Below, one piece after another: positions 20,407-29,952 of a DNA stretch of 57,500 nucleotides. Numbering within the stretch: position 1 is the first letter of the stretch; each line of letters begins with the position of its first letter. Origin of the DNA: Stenotrophomonas acidaminiphila (GTDB taxonomy: Bacteria; Pseudomonadota; Gammaproteobacteria; Xanthomonadales; Xanthomonadaceae); the NCBI GenBank assembly GCA_002951995.1, contig CP019797.1:1-57500 (forward strand), read 5' to 3'. The notes beneath the pieces were generated by a model. That model searched no databases. It was not told the origin of the DNA and saw only the letters and a program-made list of their open reading frames with translations. Made by a program: the position numbers and the translations under genes.

Positions 20407-21609
20407 TCAACCGCGGCTGACGTCGTAGACCGCCTTGGCCACGTAGTCCAGGTTCTTCTGGCTGAGCGCGGCCACGCAGATGCGGCCGGTGCCGACGGCA
20501 TAGATGCCGAACTCGTCGCGCAGCCGGTCCACCTGTGCCTTGCTCAGGCCCGAGTAGGAGAACATGCCGGCCTGCTGCTGGATGAAGCCGAACTCCGGCG
20601 CGCCCAGGGCGGCCAGCTTCTGCACCATGCCGGCGCGCAGGGCGTGGATGCGCTCGCGCATCGCGGTCAGCTCGGCGCCCCACATGCCGCGCAGCTCGGC
20701 GCTGCCCAGCACCCCGGCCACCAGCGCGGCGCCGTGGGTGGACGGGCTGGAGTAGATGGTGCGGATGATGCGCTTGACCTGCGACTGCACGGCCCTGGTC
20801 GAGGTCGCGTCCGGGCCCACCACCGACAGCGCGCCGACGCGCTCGCCGTACAGCGAGAACGACTTGGAGTACGAATTGGCGACGATGAAGCTGTCGATCC
20901 CGGCCTCGGCGATGATGCGCACCGCCTGGCCGTCCTGCTCGATGCCCTTGTCGAAGCCCTGGTAGGCCATGTCGATGAAGGGGAACAGCTGGCGCTCCTT
21001 GAGCAGCGCGGCGACCTGCTGCCACTGCGCGGTGTCCAGGTCGGCGCCGGTCGGGTTGTGGCAGCAGGCATGCAGCAGCACCACGGTGCCGGGCTGCAGC
21101 TTCTGCAGGTCGGCGATCATGCCGGCGAAATCCAGGCCGTGGCTGGCGTTGTCGAAGTAGGTGTAATCGACCACCTCGAAGCCGGCGGCGCCGAACACCG
21201 CGCGGTGGTTCTCCCAGCTCGGGTTGCTGATGGCCACGGTGGCGTGCGGCAGCAGCTTGTGCAGCAGGTCCGCGCCCACCCGCAGCGCGCCGCTGCCGCC
21301 GATGGTCTGCGCAGTGGCGACACGGCCGCTGGCGATCAGCTCCGAACCCTCGCCGAACACCAGCTTCTGCGTGGCCTGGGTGTAGGCCGGCAGGCCGTCG
21401 ATCGGCAGGTAGCCGCGCGGCTTGGCTTCGGCGGCCAGCTGCTGTTCGATCAGCTGCACGGCGCGCAGCAACGGGATGCGGCCGTCTTCGTCGTAATAGA
21501 TGCCGACGCCAAGATTGACCTTGGTCGGGCGCGGATCGGCGTTGTAGGCCTCGGTCAGACCCAGGATCGGGTCGCCAGGAACCTGTTCCACGTTTGCAAA
21601 GAAGGACAC
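20407..21609 (-). CDS. tyrB: Aromatic amino acid aminotransferase (TyrB/AspC family)
   Basis: A PLP-dependent class I aminotransferase that interconverts aromatic amino acids or aspartate with their 2-oxo acids. The 400-residue protein begins with the family sequence SFFANVEQVPGDPILGL, has GSGALR and SNPSWENH substrate-loop motifs, the HACCHNPTG block and the Schiff-base lysine in NSYSKSFSLYGERVG. The start is a GTG at 21609 by family alignment; the open frame extends to 21678 without good support. TyrB versus AspC specificity cannot be decided from sequence alone. Confidence 0.92.
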   Translation of the reverse strand: MSFFANVEQVPGDPILGLTEAYNADPRPTKVNLGVGIYYDEDGRIPLLRAVQLIEQQLAAEAKPRGYLPIDGLPAYTQATQKLVFGEGSELIASGRVATAQTIGGSGALRVGADLLHKLLPHATVAISNPSWENHRAVFGAAGFEVVDYTYFDNASHGLDFAGMIADLQKLQPGTVVLLHACCHNPTGADLDTAQWQQVAALLKERQLFPFIDMAYQGFDKGIEQDGQAVRIIAEAGIDSFIVANSYSKSFSLYGERVGALSVVGPDATSTRAVQSQVKRIIRTIYSSPSTHGAALVAGVLGSAELRGMWGAELTAMRERIHALRAGMVQKLAALGAPEFGFIQQQAGMFSYSGLSKAQVDRLRDEFGIYAVGTGRICVAALSQKNLDYVAKAVYDVSRG

Positions 21610-21771
21610 GGCGGTACTCGTCACGGTGGCGGGAGGGGAACTTCGGGACGACCGCGCAGCGCGGTCAAACCGCCCCATCCTAACAGGGCCTGGGGCGCTT
21701 GGCCGCAGGGGTTTCAGCCGGAACCGTCACGCACGGTCCACCGCTTGCCGGTGATCGGCGATGATGCCGGC

Positions 21772-23898
21772 ATGAAGCGACGCAGGCGGTGGTTCCCGGT
21801 GATGCAAGTGGCAGTGGTGTTGCCGGTGGTGGCGCTGGCGGCGCCGGCCCCGGCGACCCTGGACGCGGTGCAGGTACAGGCGGCGCGGGTGCATGCGGTG
21901 GACGATTTCGACCTGCCCGCGTCGATCACCACCCAGGCCGTGGACGCGTACGGCAATGGCCGTGGCGCGCTGGTGTCCGAAGCGCTGGGCGGGGTGCCGG
22001 GCCTGCTGGCGCGCGAGCGGCAGAACCTGGCGCAGGACACGCAGCTGTCGATCCGCGGTTTCGGCGCGCGCTCCACCTTCGGCGTGCGTGGCGTACGCCT
22101 GCTGGTGGACGGGGTGCCGGCGACCATGCCCGACGGCCAGGGCCAGCTGTCGCACTTCAACCTGCTCGGCGCCGAACGCATTGAGGTGCTGCGCGGGCCG
22201 TTCTCGGCGCTGTACGGCAACTCCTCCGGCGGCGTGGTGCAGCTGTGGAGTGCCGATGGCCAGGCGGGCGACCCGTGGCGGCTGCGCGCCAGTGCCGGCA
22301 GCGACAACAGCCGCAGCCTGGGCCTGCAGCTGCGGGGTCTGGCCGGTGCCATGCGCTACAACGTCGCCGCCAGCGACTACCGCACCGACGGCTGGCGCCG
22401 GCACAGTGCGGCGCGGCGGCAATCGCTCAACGCCCGGCTCGGGTTCGAGGTGGCGCCGGGCCAGCGCCTGGACCTGCTGTTCAACGTGCTCGATGCGCCG
22501 CGCGCGCAGGACCCGCTGGGCCTGGACCGTACGCAGGTGCGCGAGGACCCGCGCCAGGCCACCGCCGTCGCCTCCCTGTACGACACCCGCAAGTCGGTGC
22601 GGCAGGCGCAAGCCGGCGCGGTGTACACGCTGCAGCGCAGCCGCCAGACCTGGCGGCTGATGGCCTATGCCGGGCAGCGCACGGTGGCGCAGTTCCTGGC
22701 CATTCCGCCCGCGGCGCAGGCCAACCCGCTGCATGCCGGCGGGGTGATCGGCCTGGACGGCGGCTACGGCGGCGTGGACGCGCGCTGGGCCTGGCACGGC
22801 AGCCTGGCCGCGCGCCCGCTGGAACTGGTGCTTGGAGCCAACGCCGACCGCCAGCGGCAGCACCGCACCGGCCACGAGAACTTCGTCGGCGAGGTGCTGG
22901 GCGTGAGCGGCCGGCTGCGCCGCGACCAGCGCGACCGGGTCGGCAACGTCGACCAGTTCGCGCAGGCCTGGTGGCAGGTCGCGCCGCGCTGGTCGCTGCT
23001 GGCCGGCGCGCGCCACAGCCGGGTGCACTTCCGCTCCGATGACCGCTATATCGCCGCCGGCAATCCGGACGACAGTGGCCGCCGCCAGTACGCCGCCACC
23101 ACGCCGGTGGCCGGCGTGGTGTTCCGCGCCGGCCCGGACCTGCGCCTGTATGCCTCGGCCGGGCGCGGTTTCGAGACCCCGACCTTCAACGAGCTCGGCT
23201 ACCGCGCCGATGGCGCTGCCGGGCTGGCGCTGGATCTTGTGCCGGCCACCAGCCGCAACCTGGAGGTTGGCGCCAAATGGCGCACCCAGGCCGGCACCCG
23301 GCTGGACCTGGCCCTGTTCCACACCGATACCGACGACGAACTGGCGGTCGCCAGCAACAGCGGTGGCCGCGCCAGCTACCGCAACATCGGCGCCACCCGC
23401 CGCCGCGGCATGGAACTGGGCTGGCGGCAGCCGCTGGGCGACACCCAGCAGCTGCAGCTGGCCTGGACCTGGCTGCAGGCCAGCGTGCGCGAGGGCTACC
23501 TGACCTGCACCGGCGCGCCGGCGCCCTGTACCGTGCCGCGCAACCCGGTGGCACCCGGCACCGCCCTGCCGGGGGTCCCGCGGCAACTGCTGCAGGCGCG
23601 ATGGGACTGGCAGCCGGGCCATTGGCAACTGGCCGCCGACGCGCTGGCCGCGGGCGCCACGACGAGCACCGACCTGGGCGACGGACGCGCGCCGGGCTAC
23701 GCACTCCTGAACCTGGAAGCGGCCCGCCAGTGGCGCACCGCGAACGGCCCGCTGCGCCTGTTCGCGCGCGTGGACAACCTGCTGGACCGGCGCTACATCG
23801 GCTCGGTCATCGTCAACGACGGCAACCGTCGCTACTACGAACCCGGCCGCGGCCGCGGCTGGACCCTGGGCCTGGAATGGCAGTGGTCACCGCACTGA
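21772..23898 (+). CDS. TonB-dependent outer-membrane receptor (siderophore-type)
   Basis: A 708-residue TonB-dependent receptor. A signal peptide (about 1-24) is followed by a TonB-box-like stretch TLDAVQVQA, a plug domain with RGFGARSTFGVRGVRLLVDG and GPFSALYGNSSGGVV, and a beta barrel. It ends at His rather than the usual aromatic residue. It resembles FecA/FhuA-like iron receptors more than the long carbohydrate type, so an iron-chelate substrate is likely but unproven. It is divergent from tyrB and converges on adhP. Confidence 0.88.
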   Translation: MKRRRRWFPVMQVAVVLPVVALAAPAPATLDAVQVQAARVHAVDDFDLPASITTQAVDAYGNGRGALVSEALGGVPGLLARERQNLAQDTQLSIRGFGARSTFGVRGVRLLVDGVPATMPDGQGQLSHFNLLGAERIEVLRGPFSALYGNSSGGVVQLWSADGQAGDPWRLRASAGSDNSRSLGLQLRGLAGAMRYNVAASDYRTDGWRRHSAARRQSLNARLGFEVAPGQRLDLLFNVLDAPRAQDPLGLDRTQVREDPRQATAVASLYDTRKSVRQAQAGAVYTLQRSRQTWRLMAYAGQRTVAQFLAIPPAAQANPLHAGGVIGLDGGYGGVDARWAWHGSLAARPLELVLGANADRQRQHRTGHENFVGEVLGVSGRLRRDQRDRVGNVDQFAQAWWQVAPRWSLLAGARHSRVHFRSDDRYIAAGNPDDSGRRQYAATTPVAGVVFRAGPDLRLYASAGRGFETPTFNELGYRADGAAGLALDLVPATSRNLEVGAKWRTQAGTRLDLALFHTDTDDELAVASNSGGRASYRNIGATRRRGMELGWRQPLGDTQQLQLAWTWLQASVREGYLTCTGAPAPCTVPRNPVAPGTALPGVPRQLLQARWDWQPGHWQLAADALAAGATTSTDLGDGRAPGYALLNLEAARQWRTANGPLRLFARVDNLLDRRYIGSVIVNDGNRRYYEPGRGRGWTLGLEWQWSPH

Positions 23899-23906
23899 GG
23901 CGGCGA

Positions 23907-23957
23907 TGCACGGCCGCCGCGCCCGCGGGAGGGGGAGCGGGCGACGGCGGCCATGCA
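23907..23957. terminator. Long GC-rich hairpin between convergent genes
   Basis: TGCA, GGCCGCCG and GCCCGC on the left pair with GCGGGC, CGGCGGCC and TGCA on the right around a purine-rich loop, with single mismatches. There is no T-tract, but position between the convergent receptor and adhP genes suggests transcription termination on both strands. Confidence 0.4.
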
Positions 23958-23964
23958 GGGACGC

Positions 23965-24993
23965 TCAGGCGTTCAGGTCCAGGACCACGCGCCCTTCGAT
24001 CTGGCCGGCGCGCATGCGCGCGAACACCGCGTTGATGTTTTCCAGCGCATCGGTGGAGACGGTCGCGGCGACCTTGCCGTCGGCCGCGAACTGCAGCGAT
24101 TCCTGTAGGTCCAGGCGGGTGCCGACGATGGAGCCGCGCACGGTGATGCCGTTGAGCACCATGCCGAAGATGTCCAGCGGGAAGTCACCCGGCGGCAGGC
24201 CGTTGAGCGACACCGTGCCGCCGCGGCGGACCATGCCCAGCGCCTGGGCGAATGCCTTGGGCGATACCGCGGTCACCAGTGCGCCATGGGCGCCGCCGAT
24301 CTCCTTCTTCAGGAAGGCCGCCGGGTCGGTGGCGCGGGCGTCGACGGTGACCGTCGCGCCCAGGCGGCGCGCCAGGGCGAGCTTGTCCTCGTCCACATCC
24401 ACCGCGGCCACGTTCAGCCCCATCGCCCGCGCGTACTGCACGGCCATGTGGCCGAGCCCGCCGATGCCGGAGATCACCACCCAGTCGCCGGGCTTGGTGT
24501 CGGTGACCTTCAGGCCCTTGTAGACGGTCACCCCGGCGCACAGCACCGGCGCGATCTCGACGAAGCCCACGCTGTCGGGCAGGTGGCCGACGTAGTCGGC
24601 GTTGGCCAGCGCGTACTGGGCGAACCCGCCATTGACCGAGTAGCCGGTGTTGCGCTGGCTTTCGCACAGCGTTTCCCAGCCGCCGAGGCAGTGTTCGCAA
24701 TGGCCGCAGGCCGAGTACAGCCAGGGAATGCCGACGCGGTCGCCTTCGCGGACATGGTGGACGCCCGCGCCCACCGCGACCACGTGGCCGACGCCTTCGT
24801 GGCCGGGAATGAACGGCGGCTCCGGCTTCACCGGCCAGTCGCCCTCGGCGGCGTGCAGGTCGGTGTGGCAGACGCCGCAGGCTTCGATCTTCACCAGAAT
24901 GTCGCCGGCACCCGGGCGCGGCACCGGTACTTCCTCGATGACCAGCGGCTGGCCGAACGCACGCACCACCGCGGCCTTCATTGTCCTGTCCAT
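23965..24993 (-). CDS. adhP: Zinc-dependent alcohol dehydrogenase AdhP
   Basis: A medium-chain NAD-dependent alcohol dehydrogenase, 342 residues. Catalytic zinc ligands are Cys42, His65 and Cys152. Structural zinc ligands are Cys96, Cys99, Cys102 and Cys110. The nucleotide-binding motif is GIGGLG at 176-181. The sequence closely follows the ethanol-active AdhP group ([15 protein letters not shown]). The ATG at 24993 has GGAG at good spacing; an ATG at 24981 is also plausible. Confidence 0.93.
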   Translation of the reverse strand: MDRTMKAAVVRAFGQPLVIEEVPVPRPGAGDILVKIEACGVCHTDLHAAEGDWPVKPEPPFIPGHEGVGHVVAVGAGVHHVREGDRVGIPWLYSACGHCEHCLGGWETLCESQRNTGYSVNGGFAQYALANADYVGHLPDSVGFVEIAPVLCAGVTVYKGLKVTDTKPGDWVVISGIGGLGHMAVQYARAMGLNVAAVDVDEDKLALARRLGATVTVDARATDPAAFLKKEIGGAHGALVTAVSPKAFAQALGMVRRGGTVSLNGLPPGDFPLDIFGMVLNGITVRGSIVGTRLDLQESLQFAADGKVAATVSTDALENINAVFARMRAGQIEGRVVLDLNA

Positions 24994-25105
24994 GCGCGAT
25001 CTCCGTGGGGGAACGCGCCTACTCTGGCGCCGTCCGCGGGCCGGCGCATTGATCGTGATCACGCCCTGGCGGCAAACGCGCGCGGCCCGACGGACGGCAG
25101 CCCGT

Positions 25106-25744
25106 TCAGCCGGCCAGCAGCGCCGCCTCGCGCGCCAGCCGTTCGATCCCGGCCCAGTCGCGCGCCGCCAGCAGATCGCGCGTGGTCAGCCACGAGCCAC
25201 CGACGCACAGCACGTTGGGCAGGTGCAGGAACTGCGCGGCGGTCTGCACGCCGATGCCGCCGGTGGGACAGAAGCGCACGTCGCCGAACGGGCCGTTCCA
25301 TGCCGCCAGCATCGCCGCGCCGCCGGCCTGCACCGCCGGGAAGAACTTGAACGTGTCCAGCCCCTGCTCCAGCCCGCGCATCAGCTCCGACGCGGTGGCC
25401 ACGCCGGGCAGGAACGGCAGGTCGATGTCGCGTGCGGCGGCATACAGCCGGTCGGTGGCGCCGGGAGAGACCGCGAAGCGGCCACCGGCGTCCCTGACCT
25501 GCGCCATCTGCCGCGCATCGAGCACGGTGCCGGCACCGATCACCGCCTCGGGCACCGCGTCGGCCATCGCCCGGATCGCGTCCATCGCGGTGGCCGTGCG
25601 CAGGGTGACTTCGATCACCGGCAGGCCGCCGCGGAACAGCGCCTGTGCCACCTGCACCGCATCGTCGATGGCGTCGGGGGTGAACACCGGGATCACCGGG
25701 GCCAGTTTGAGCACGGCGCGTACGCGCGGATCAGCGCCGGACAT
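25106..25744 (-). CDS. eda: 2-keto-3-deoxy-6-phosphogluconate aldolase
   Basis: Eda splits KDPG into pyruvate and glyceraldehyde 3-phosphate, the last step of the Entner-Doudoroff and uronate routes. The 212-residue TIM-barrel protein has the Schiff-base lysine at 133 in TFKFFPA, Glu45 in VIEVTLRT, and the GAGTVL and CPTGGI phosphate-site motifs. Its start lies 14 bp inside the upstream kdgK gene, so the two are translationally coupled. A LacI-type operator precedes kdgK. Confidence 0.95.
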   Translation of the reverse strand: MSGADPRVRAVLKLAPVIPVFTPDAIDDAVQVAQALFRGGLPVIEVTLRTATAMDAIRAMADAVPEAVIGAGTVLDARQMAQVRDAGGRFAVSPGATDRLYAAARDIDLPFLPGVATASELMRGLEQGLDTFKFFPAVQAGGAAMLAAWNGPFGDVRFCPTGGIGVQTAAQFLHLPNVLCVGGSWLTTRDLLAARDWAGIERLAREAALLAG

Positions 25745-26752
25745 CGAACTTTCCTTCGCCCATCAGGGCCATCACGTCGGCCACGCCGACCGGGTTGAAG
25801 TCGCCGGGAATGGAGTGCTTCAGGCAGCCGCAAGCCAGCCCGAAGCGGACCGTGGCATCGGCGTCGAAGCCTTCGATCAGGCCATGCAGCACCCCGGCGG
25901 CGAAGGCGTCGCCGCCACCGATGCGGTCGATGATGGCGGTCAACTCCATCGCCGGCGCGACCGCACGGGTGCCGTCACGGCCCAGCAGCATCGCGCCGAT
26001 CGAATGGTGGCCGGCGCTGTGCGCGGTGCGCTGGGTGCAGGCCATGTACTGCAGCCGCGGGAACGCGGCGAACGCCATCGCCGCCGCCGCGTCCACGCGC
26101 GCCTGCGCCTCGGCCTGCGCGAACTCCCCGCCCAGCACCACGCCGATGTCGCGATAGTCGGCGAACACGATGTGCGCGCAGTCGAACAGGTCGCGCAGGA
26201 TCGCTCTGGCGTCGCCGCCCCAGCGCTCCCACAGCTTCGGCCGGAAATTGCCGTCGAACGACACCTTGATGCCCATTGCGTTGGCCGCGCGTGCCGCGGC
26301 CAGCGTGGCCTGTGCGGCCTCGGCGCCGAGCGCCGGGCTGACGCCGGACAGGTGCAGCCACTGCGCGCCGTGCAGCAGCGCCGGCCAGTCGTAGCTGTCG
26401 GCGCGCGCGCTGGCGAACGCCGAATCGGCGCGGTCGTAGACCACCTCGCTGGGCCGGTGGCCGGCACCGGTGGTCAGGAAATACAGGCCCATGCGGCCGT
26501 CGCCGCGCCGCACCCGCGTGGTATCCACCCCGTGCCGGCGCAGCTCGCCGGTGGCCGCCGCGCCCAGCGGGTTGTCGGCGACCACGCCGACCATCGCCAC
26601 CGCATGGCCCAGATGCGCCAGGCAGACGCCGACGTTGGCCTCGGCACCGCCGCAATGCACCTCCAGCGCCGGGCTCTGCAGCAGCAACTGGTGGCCGGGG
26701 GCGCCGAGCCGCAACAGCAGCTCGCCGAAACAGACAACACGGGGGAATTCAT
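25731..26752 (-). CDS. kdgK: 2-keto-3-deoxygluconate kinase (PfkB family), apparent frameshift at the N-terminus
   Basis: KdgK phosphorylates 2-keto-3-deoxygluconate to KDPG, feeding Eda. The main frame carries the conserved VVCFGELLLRLGAPG start, the HCGGAEANV substrate motif and the catalytic IGGGDAFAAG. That frame has no usable start codon before an upstream stop. An ATG at 26752 with an excellent AGGAG site is one base out of frame. One extra C in the five-C run (26741-26745) would give MNSPRVVCFGE and a normal 340-residue enzyme. The gene is therefore either disrupted, decoded by frameshifting, or affected by a homopolymer sequencing error. Confidence 0.85.
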
Positions 26753-26800
26753 CGGGACTCCTGTCGCGGTCTACACGGGCGGGAATGATGGCACGATAGT

Positions 26801-26817
26801 TTGACCATCGGTGTCAT
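26801..26817 (-). promoter_or_regulatory. LacI-type operator upstream of kdgK-eda
   Basis: On the minus strand this reads ATGACACCGATGGTCAA. It shares the core CGGTGTCAT (other strand) with three further sites at 26947, 37628 and 42696. It lies about 49 bp upstream of the kdgK ATG. Confidence 0.65.
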
Positions 26818-26946
26818 CTACAGCCAAATGTCTCCTGTCCCTGTCGACATCGGCGTCGTAATGTCCCAAAGACAAGGGGTTGCAGGCGTTTCCTCGCCTG
26901 TTGCAGTGCAAGATGCTCGCTCCCGGAGCTCCTGCTACTTTCGGTT

Positions 26947-26963
26947 TTGACCAGCGGTGTCAT
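26947..26963 (+). promoter_or_regulatory. LacI-type operator upstream of the uronate-locus TonB receptor
   Basis: TTGACCAGCGGTGTCAT differs from the kdgK site (TTGACCATCGGTGTCAT) at a single base. It lies 62 bp before the ATG of the receptor gene. No well-spaced -10 element was identified, so the promoter itself is not assigned. The 272-bp divergent region 26753-27024 contains no gene. Confidence 0.65.
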
Positions 26964-27024
26964 ATGCCTTTGGCACTACAGGAATCGCCGTTTCGCATGT
27001 AAACCTTTGGAGAGGGGGAAACAC

Positions 27025-29817
27025 ATGTATCCACACAGCAAGCAGAAAAAGACACCGGTTACCTTGCTCGCGCTGTCGATCGCGCTGGCGCTGCAGGCCG
27101 GCGCTGCCGCCGCCCAGGACGCGGGCGCCGCCGCCACCGAACTGGATACCGTGACCGTCACCGGCTACCGCGCCAGCGTGGAGAAGGCACTGGACATCAA
27201 GCGCGGCGAAGCCGGCATGGTCGACGCCGTGGTCGCCGAGGACATCGGCAAGTTCCCGGACAGCAACCTGGCCGAATCGCTGCAGCGCATCCCAGGCGTG
27301 GTCATCACCCGCGACGGCGGCGAAGGCCGCCAGATCACCGTGCGCGGCCTGGGCCCGGATTTCACCCGGGTGCGCATCAACGGCATGGAAGCGCTGAGCA
27401 CCGTCGGCAGCAGCGATGGCCAGGGCGGCACCAACCGCAGCCGCGGTTTTGACTTCAACGTGTTCGCCTCGGATCTGTTCTCGCAGCTGATCGCGCGCAA
27501 GACCGCCTCGGCCGACGTCGAGGAAGGCTCGCTCGGCGCCACCGTGGACCTGCGCACCGCGCGGCCGTTCGACTACGACGGCTTCACCCTGGTGACCAAC
27601 GTGCAGACCGCCTACAACGACGCCTCGCAGGCGGCGATGCCGCGTTTCGCGGGCCTGATCGCCAACAGCTGGGCCGACGGCAAGGTCGGCGCGCTGCTGT
27701 CGGTGGCGTACTCCGAGCGCGAGACCGTGGAAGAAGGCACCGGCACCGTGCGCTGGGCCAATGCACGGGCGAACACGCCGACCAACACGGCCAATCCGAA
27801 GGGCGTCGGCTTCGCGGGTTGCGCCGCCGGCACCGCGCCATTCCCGGGTGTCTGCAGTGACCAGGTCTACACGCCGCGCTTCCCGCGCTACACGTTGATG
27901 GAACATGACCAGAAGCGCCTGGGCGTGACCGGTTCGCTGCAGTTCAAGCCCAGCGACCGGACCACCTTCAGCCTGGACATGCTCTACTCGAAGATCGATG
28001 CCCAGCGTGACGAGAAGTACATCGAGGCCAATGGCCTGAGCAAGACCGGCGCCGACGGCAAGGCCCAGATCGTGGTCAGGGACGGCGTGATCGAAAACGG
28101 CGCCTTGGTCTACGCAAAGATGGACAACGTCGATATCCGTGCCGAGAACCGCCACGACGAATGGAGCACGGATTTCTACCAGGTCAGCCTCGACGGCGAG
28201 CACAGGCTGAGCGACAGCTTCACCCTCAGCGGCAGGGTCGGCACCTCGCGGTCCAAGCATGACAACCCGGTCCAGGCGACCATCATGATGGACAAGCTGG
28301 ATGTGCAGGGCTACAGCTACGACTACCGTGGCAACGCCAACAAGCCGGTGTTCAACTACGGTGTCAGCCCGACCGATCCGAACGGCTGGACCCTGTCCAC
28401 CATCCGCCTGCGCCAGAACTACGTGACCAACGAGTTCAACAACGGCGAGCTGGATTTCTCCTGGGTCATCGGCCCCTCGTTCACCCTGAGCGGCGGCGTG
28501 CAGGCCAAGAACTACAGCTTCGATTCGATGGAGCGCCGGCGCGTCGGCAACGAGACCACGGTGCCGAACTTCAGCACCGGCAACAGGATCGTGCCGGCCG
28601 ACATGACCGAGCTGGCCAGCCTCGGCGGCCTGGCCGGCTCGCCCGGCACGTGGGTGGTGCCCAACTTCGGTGCCATCGCCAATATGTTCGGCGTCCTCAA
28701 TGGCGAAGGAATCTACGCACTGGTCGACTACGCGGCCAGCATGCGCGGCGTCGAGGAGCAGGACCGCAGCGGTTGGCTGATGGGCAAGTTCTCCACCGAG
28801 ATCGGTTCGATCCCGGTATACGGCAACGTCGGCGTGCGCCACGTCCGTACCAAGCAGACCTCGTCGGGCATCGCCACTGCCAGCGGCACCCCCGTGGCCG
28901 CTACCGTGACCCGCGAGTACAACGACACCCTGCCCTCGCTGAACGTGGTGGCCGAACTCACCCCGGATTTCCTGCTGCGCTTCGCCGCGGCCAAGGTGAT
29001 GTCGCGTCCCGGCCTGGGCAGCCTGACCCCGGGCGTCACCGTCAACGTCAGCGGCAGCGCCCGTACGGTCAGCGGCGGCAACCCGATGCTCGACCCGGTG
29101 CGCGCCAAGAGCTACGACCTGGGCCTGGAGTGGTATTTCGACGAAGGCGCGATGCTCGGCGCCACCGTGTTCTACAAGGATATCGGCAGCTACATCCAGA
29201 ACACCAAGGAGACCCGGGTCTATGCCGACAGCGGCCTGCCGGCGAGCCTGCTGGACAACCTCAACGCCAGCCCCAGCGACGAGTTCACCTTCACCGTGCC
29301 GGTCAACACCCCGGGCGGCAAGCTGCAGGGCGTGGAGCTGAACTACGTGCAGCCGTTCACCTTCCTGCCGGGCAAGTGGTCCAACCTGGGCACGCAGCTG
29401 AACTACACCTACGTCGATTCGGACATCCAGTACCTGCTGTCCTCCGGCGCGACGGCGCAGAAGGCGGCGATGACCGGCCAGTCCAAGAATTCGTGGAACG
29501 CGACGCTGTTCTACGAAGGCGAGCGCTTCTCCGGGCGCGTCTCGGCGACCAACCGCAACGACTACCTGATCCAGGTGCCCGGCACCGAGGCCGGCTTCAA
29601 CAGCGACGCCAACGGCGTGCATGGCCAGAGTGGCACCACCATCGTCGATGCGTCGATCCACTACCGCATCAGCGACCAGCTGGAACTGAGCCTGGAAGGC
29701 GCCAACCTGACCAACGAGGCGCAGGAATCGTGGGTGGCCAACCCGTCGGTGTCGCTGCCGCTGGAGTACAGCCAGACCGGGCGCACCTACACCCTGGGGC
29801 TGCGTTACCGGTTCTGA
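27025..29817 (+). CDS. TonB-dependent receptor of the uronate locus (oligosaccharide type)
   Basis: A 930-residue outer-membrane receptor. It has a signal peptide (cleavage after about AAAAQ, residue 31), a TonB box LDTVTVTGYRAS, a plug with IPGVVITRDGGEGRQITVRG, and a long barrel ending in Phe (YTLGLRYRF). The sequence style (KFPDSNLAESLQRIPGV) matches carbohydrate-transporting receptors of Xanthomonas and Caulobacter. The ATG at 27025 follows GGAGAGGGGG. Operator control, and the large secreted enzyme directly downstream, imply uptake of a polymer fragment containing uronic acid. Confidence 0.9.
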   Translation: MYPHSKQKKTPVTLLALSIALALQAGAAAAQDAGAAATELDTVTVTGYRASVEKALDIKRGEAGMVDAVVAEDIGKFPDSNLAESLQRIPGVVITRDGGEGRQITVRGLGPDFTRVRINGMEALSTVGSSDGQGGTNRSRGFDFNVFASDLFSQLIARKTASADVEEGSLGATVDLRTARPFDYDGFTLVTNVQTAYNDASQAAMPRFAGLIANSWADGKVGALLSVAYSERETVEEGTGTVRWANARANTPTNTANPKGVGFAGCAAGTAPFPGVCSDQVYTPRFPRYTLMEHDQKRLGVTGSLQFKPSDRTTFSLDMLYSKIDAQRDEKYIEANGLSKTGADGKAQIVVRDGVIENGALVYAKMDNVDIRAENRHDEWSTDFYQVSLDGEHRLSDSFTLSGRVGTSRSKHDNPVQATIMMDKLDVQGYSYDYRGNANKPVFNYGVSPTDPNGWTLSTIRLRQNYVTNEFNNGELDFSWVIGPSFTLSGGVQAKNYSFDSMERRRVGNETTVPNFSTGNRIVPADMTELASLGGLAGSPGTWVVPNFGAIANMFGVLNGEGIYALVDYAASMRGVEEQDRSGWLMGKFSTEIGSIPVYGNVGVRHVRTKQTSSGIATASGTPVAATVTREYNDTLPSLNVVAELTPDFLLRFAAAKVMSRPGLGSLTPGVTVNVSGSARTVSGGNPMLDPVRAKSYDLGLEWYFDEGAMLGATVFYKDIGSYIQNTKETRVYADSGLPASLLDNLNASPSDEFTFTVPVNTPGGKLQGVELNYVQPFTFLPGKWSNLGTQLNYTYVDSDIQYLLSSGATAQKAAMTGQSKNSWNATLFYEGERFSGRVSATNRNDYLIQVPGTEAGFNSDANGVHGQSGTTIVDASIHYRISDQLELSLEGANLTNEAQESWVANPSVSLPLEYSQTGRTYTLGLRYRF

Positions 29818-29952
29818 TCCGGGCTGCGCTGCCGGCATGTCGCCGGGAGCCAGCCGATGGTGCGACGCAGGATGTGATGACGCGTTGGCGTCGCTAACTT
29901 GGCCCACCGCGCGCGGCGCAGGCACGCGCCGCGCGCTTCCAAGAGACGCCCG

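Noticed and set aside
20353..21771. Extension of the siderophore-type receptor frame upstream of 21772
   Set aside because: It is antisense to tyrB; the signal peptide begins at MKRRRRWFPVM.
26935..29925. 996-codon frame antisense to the TonB-dependent receptor
   Set aside because: Shadow of the receptor gene; rich in Gln, His and Arg as expected from the complementary strand.
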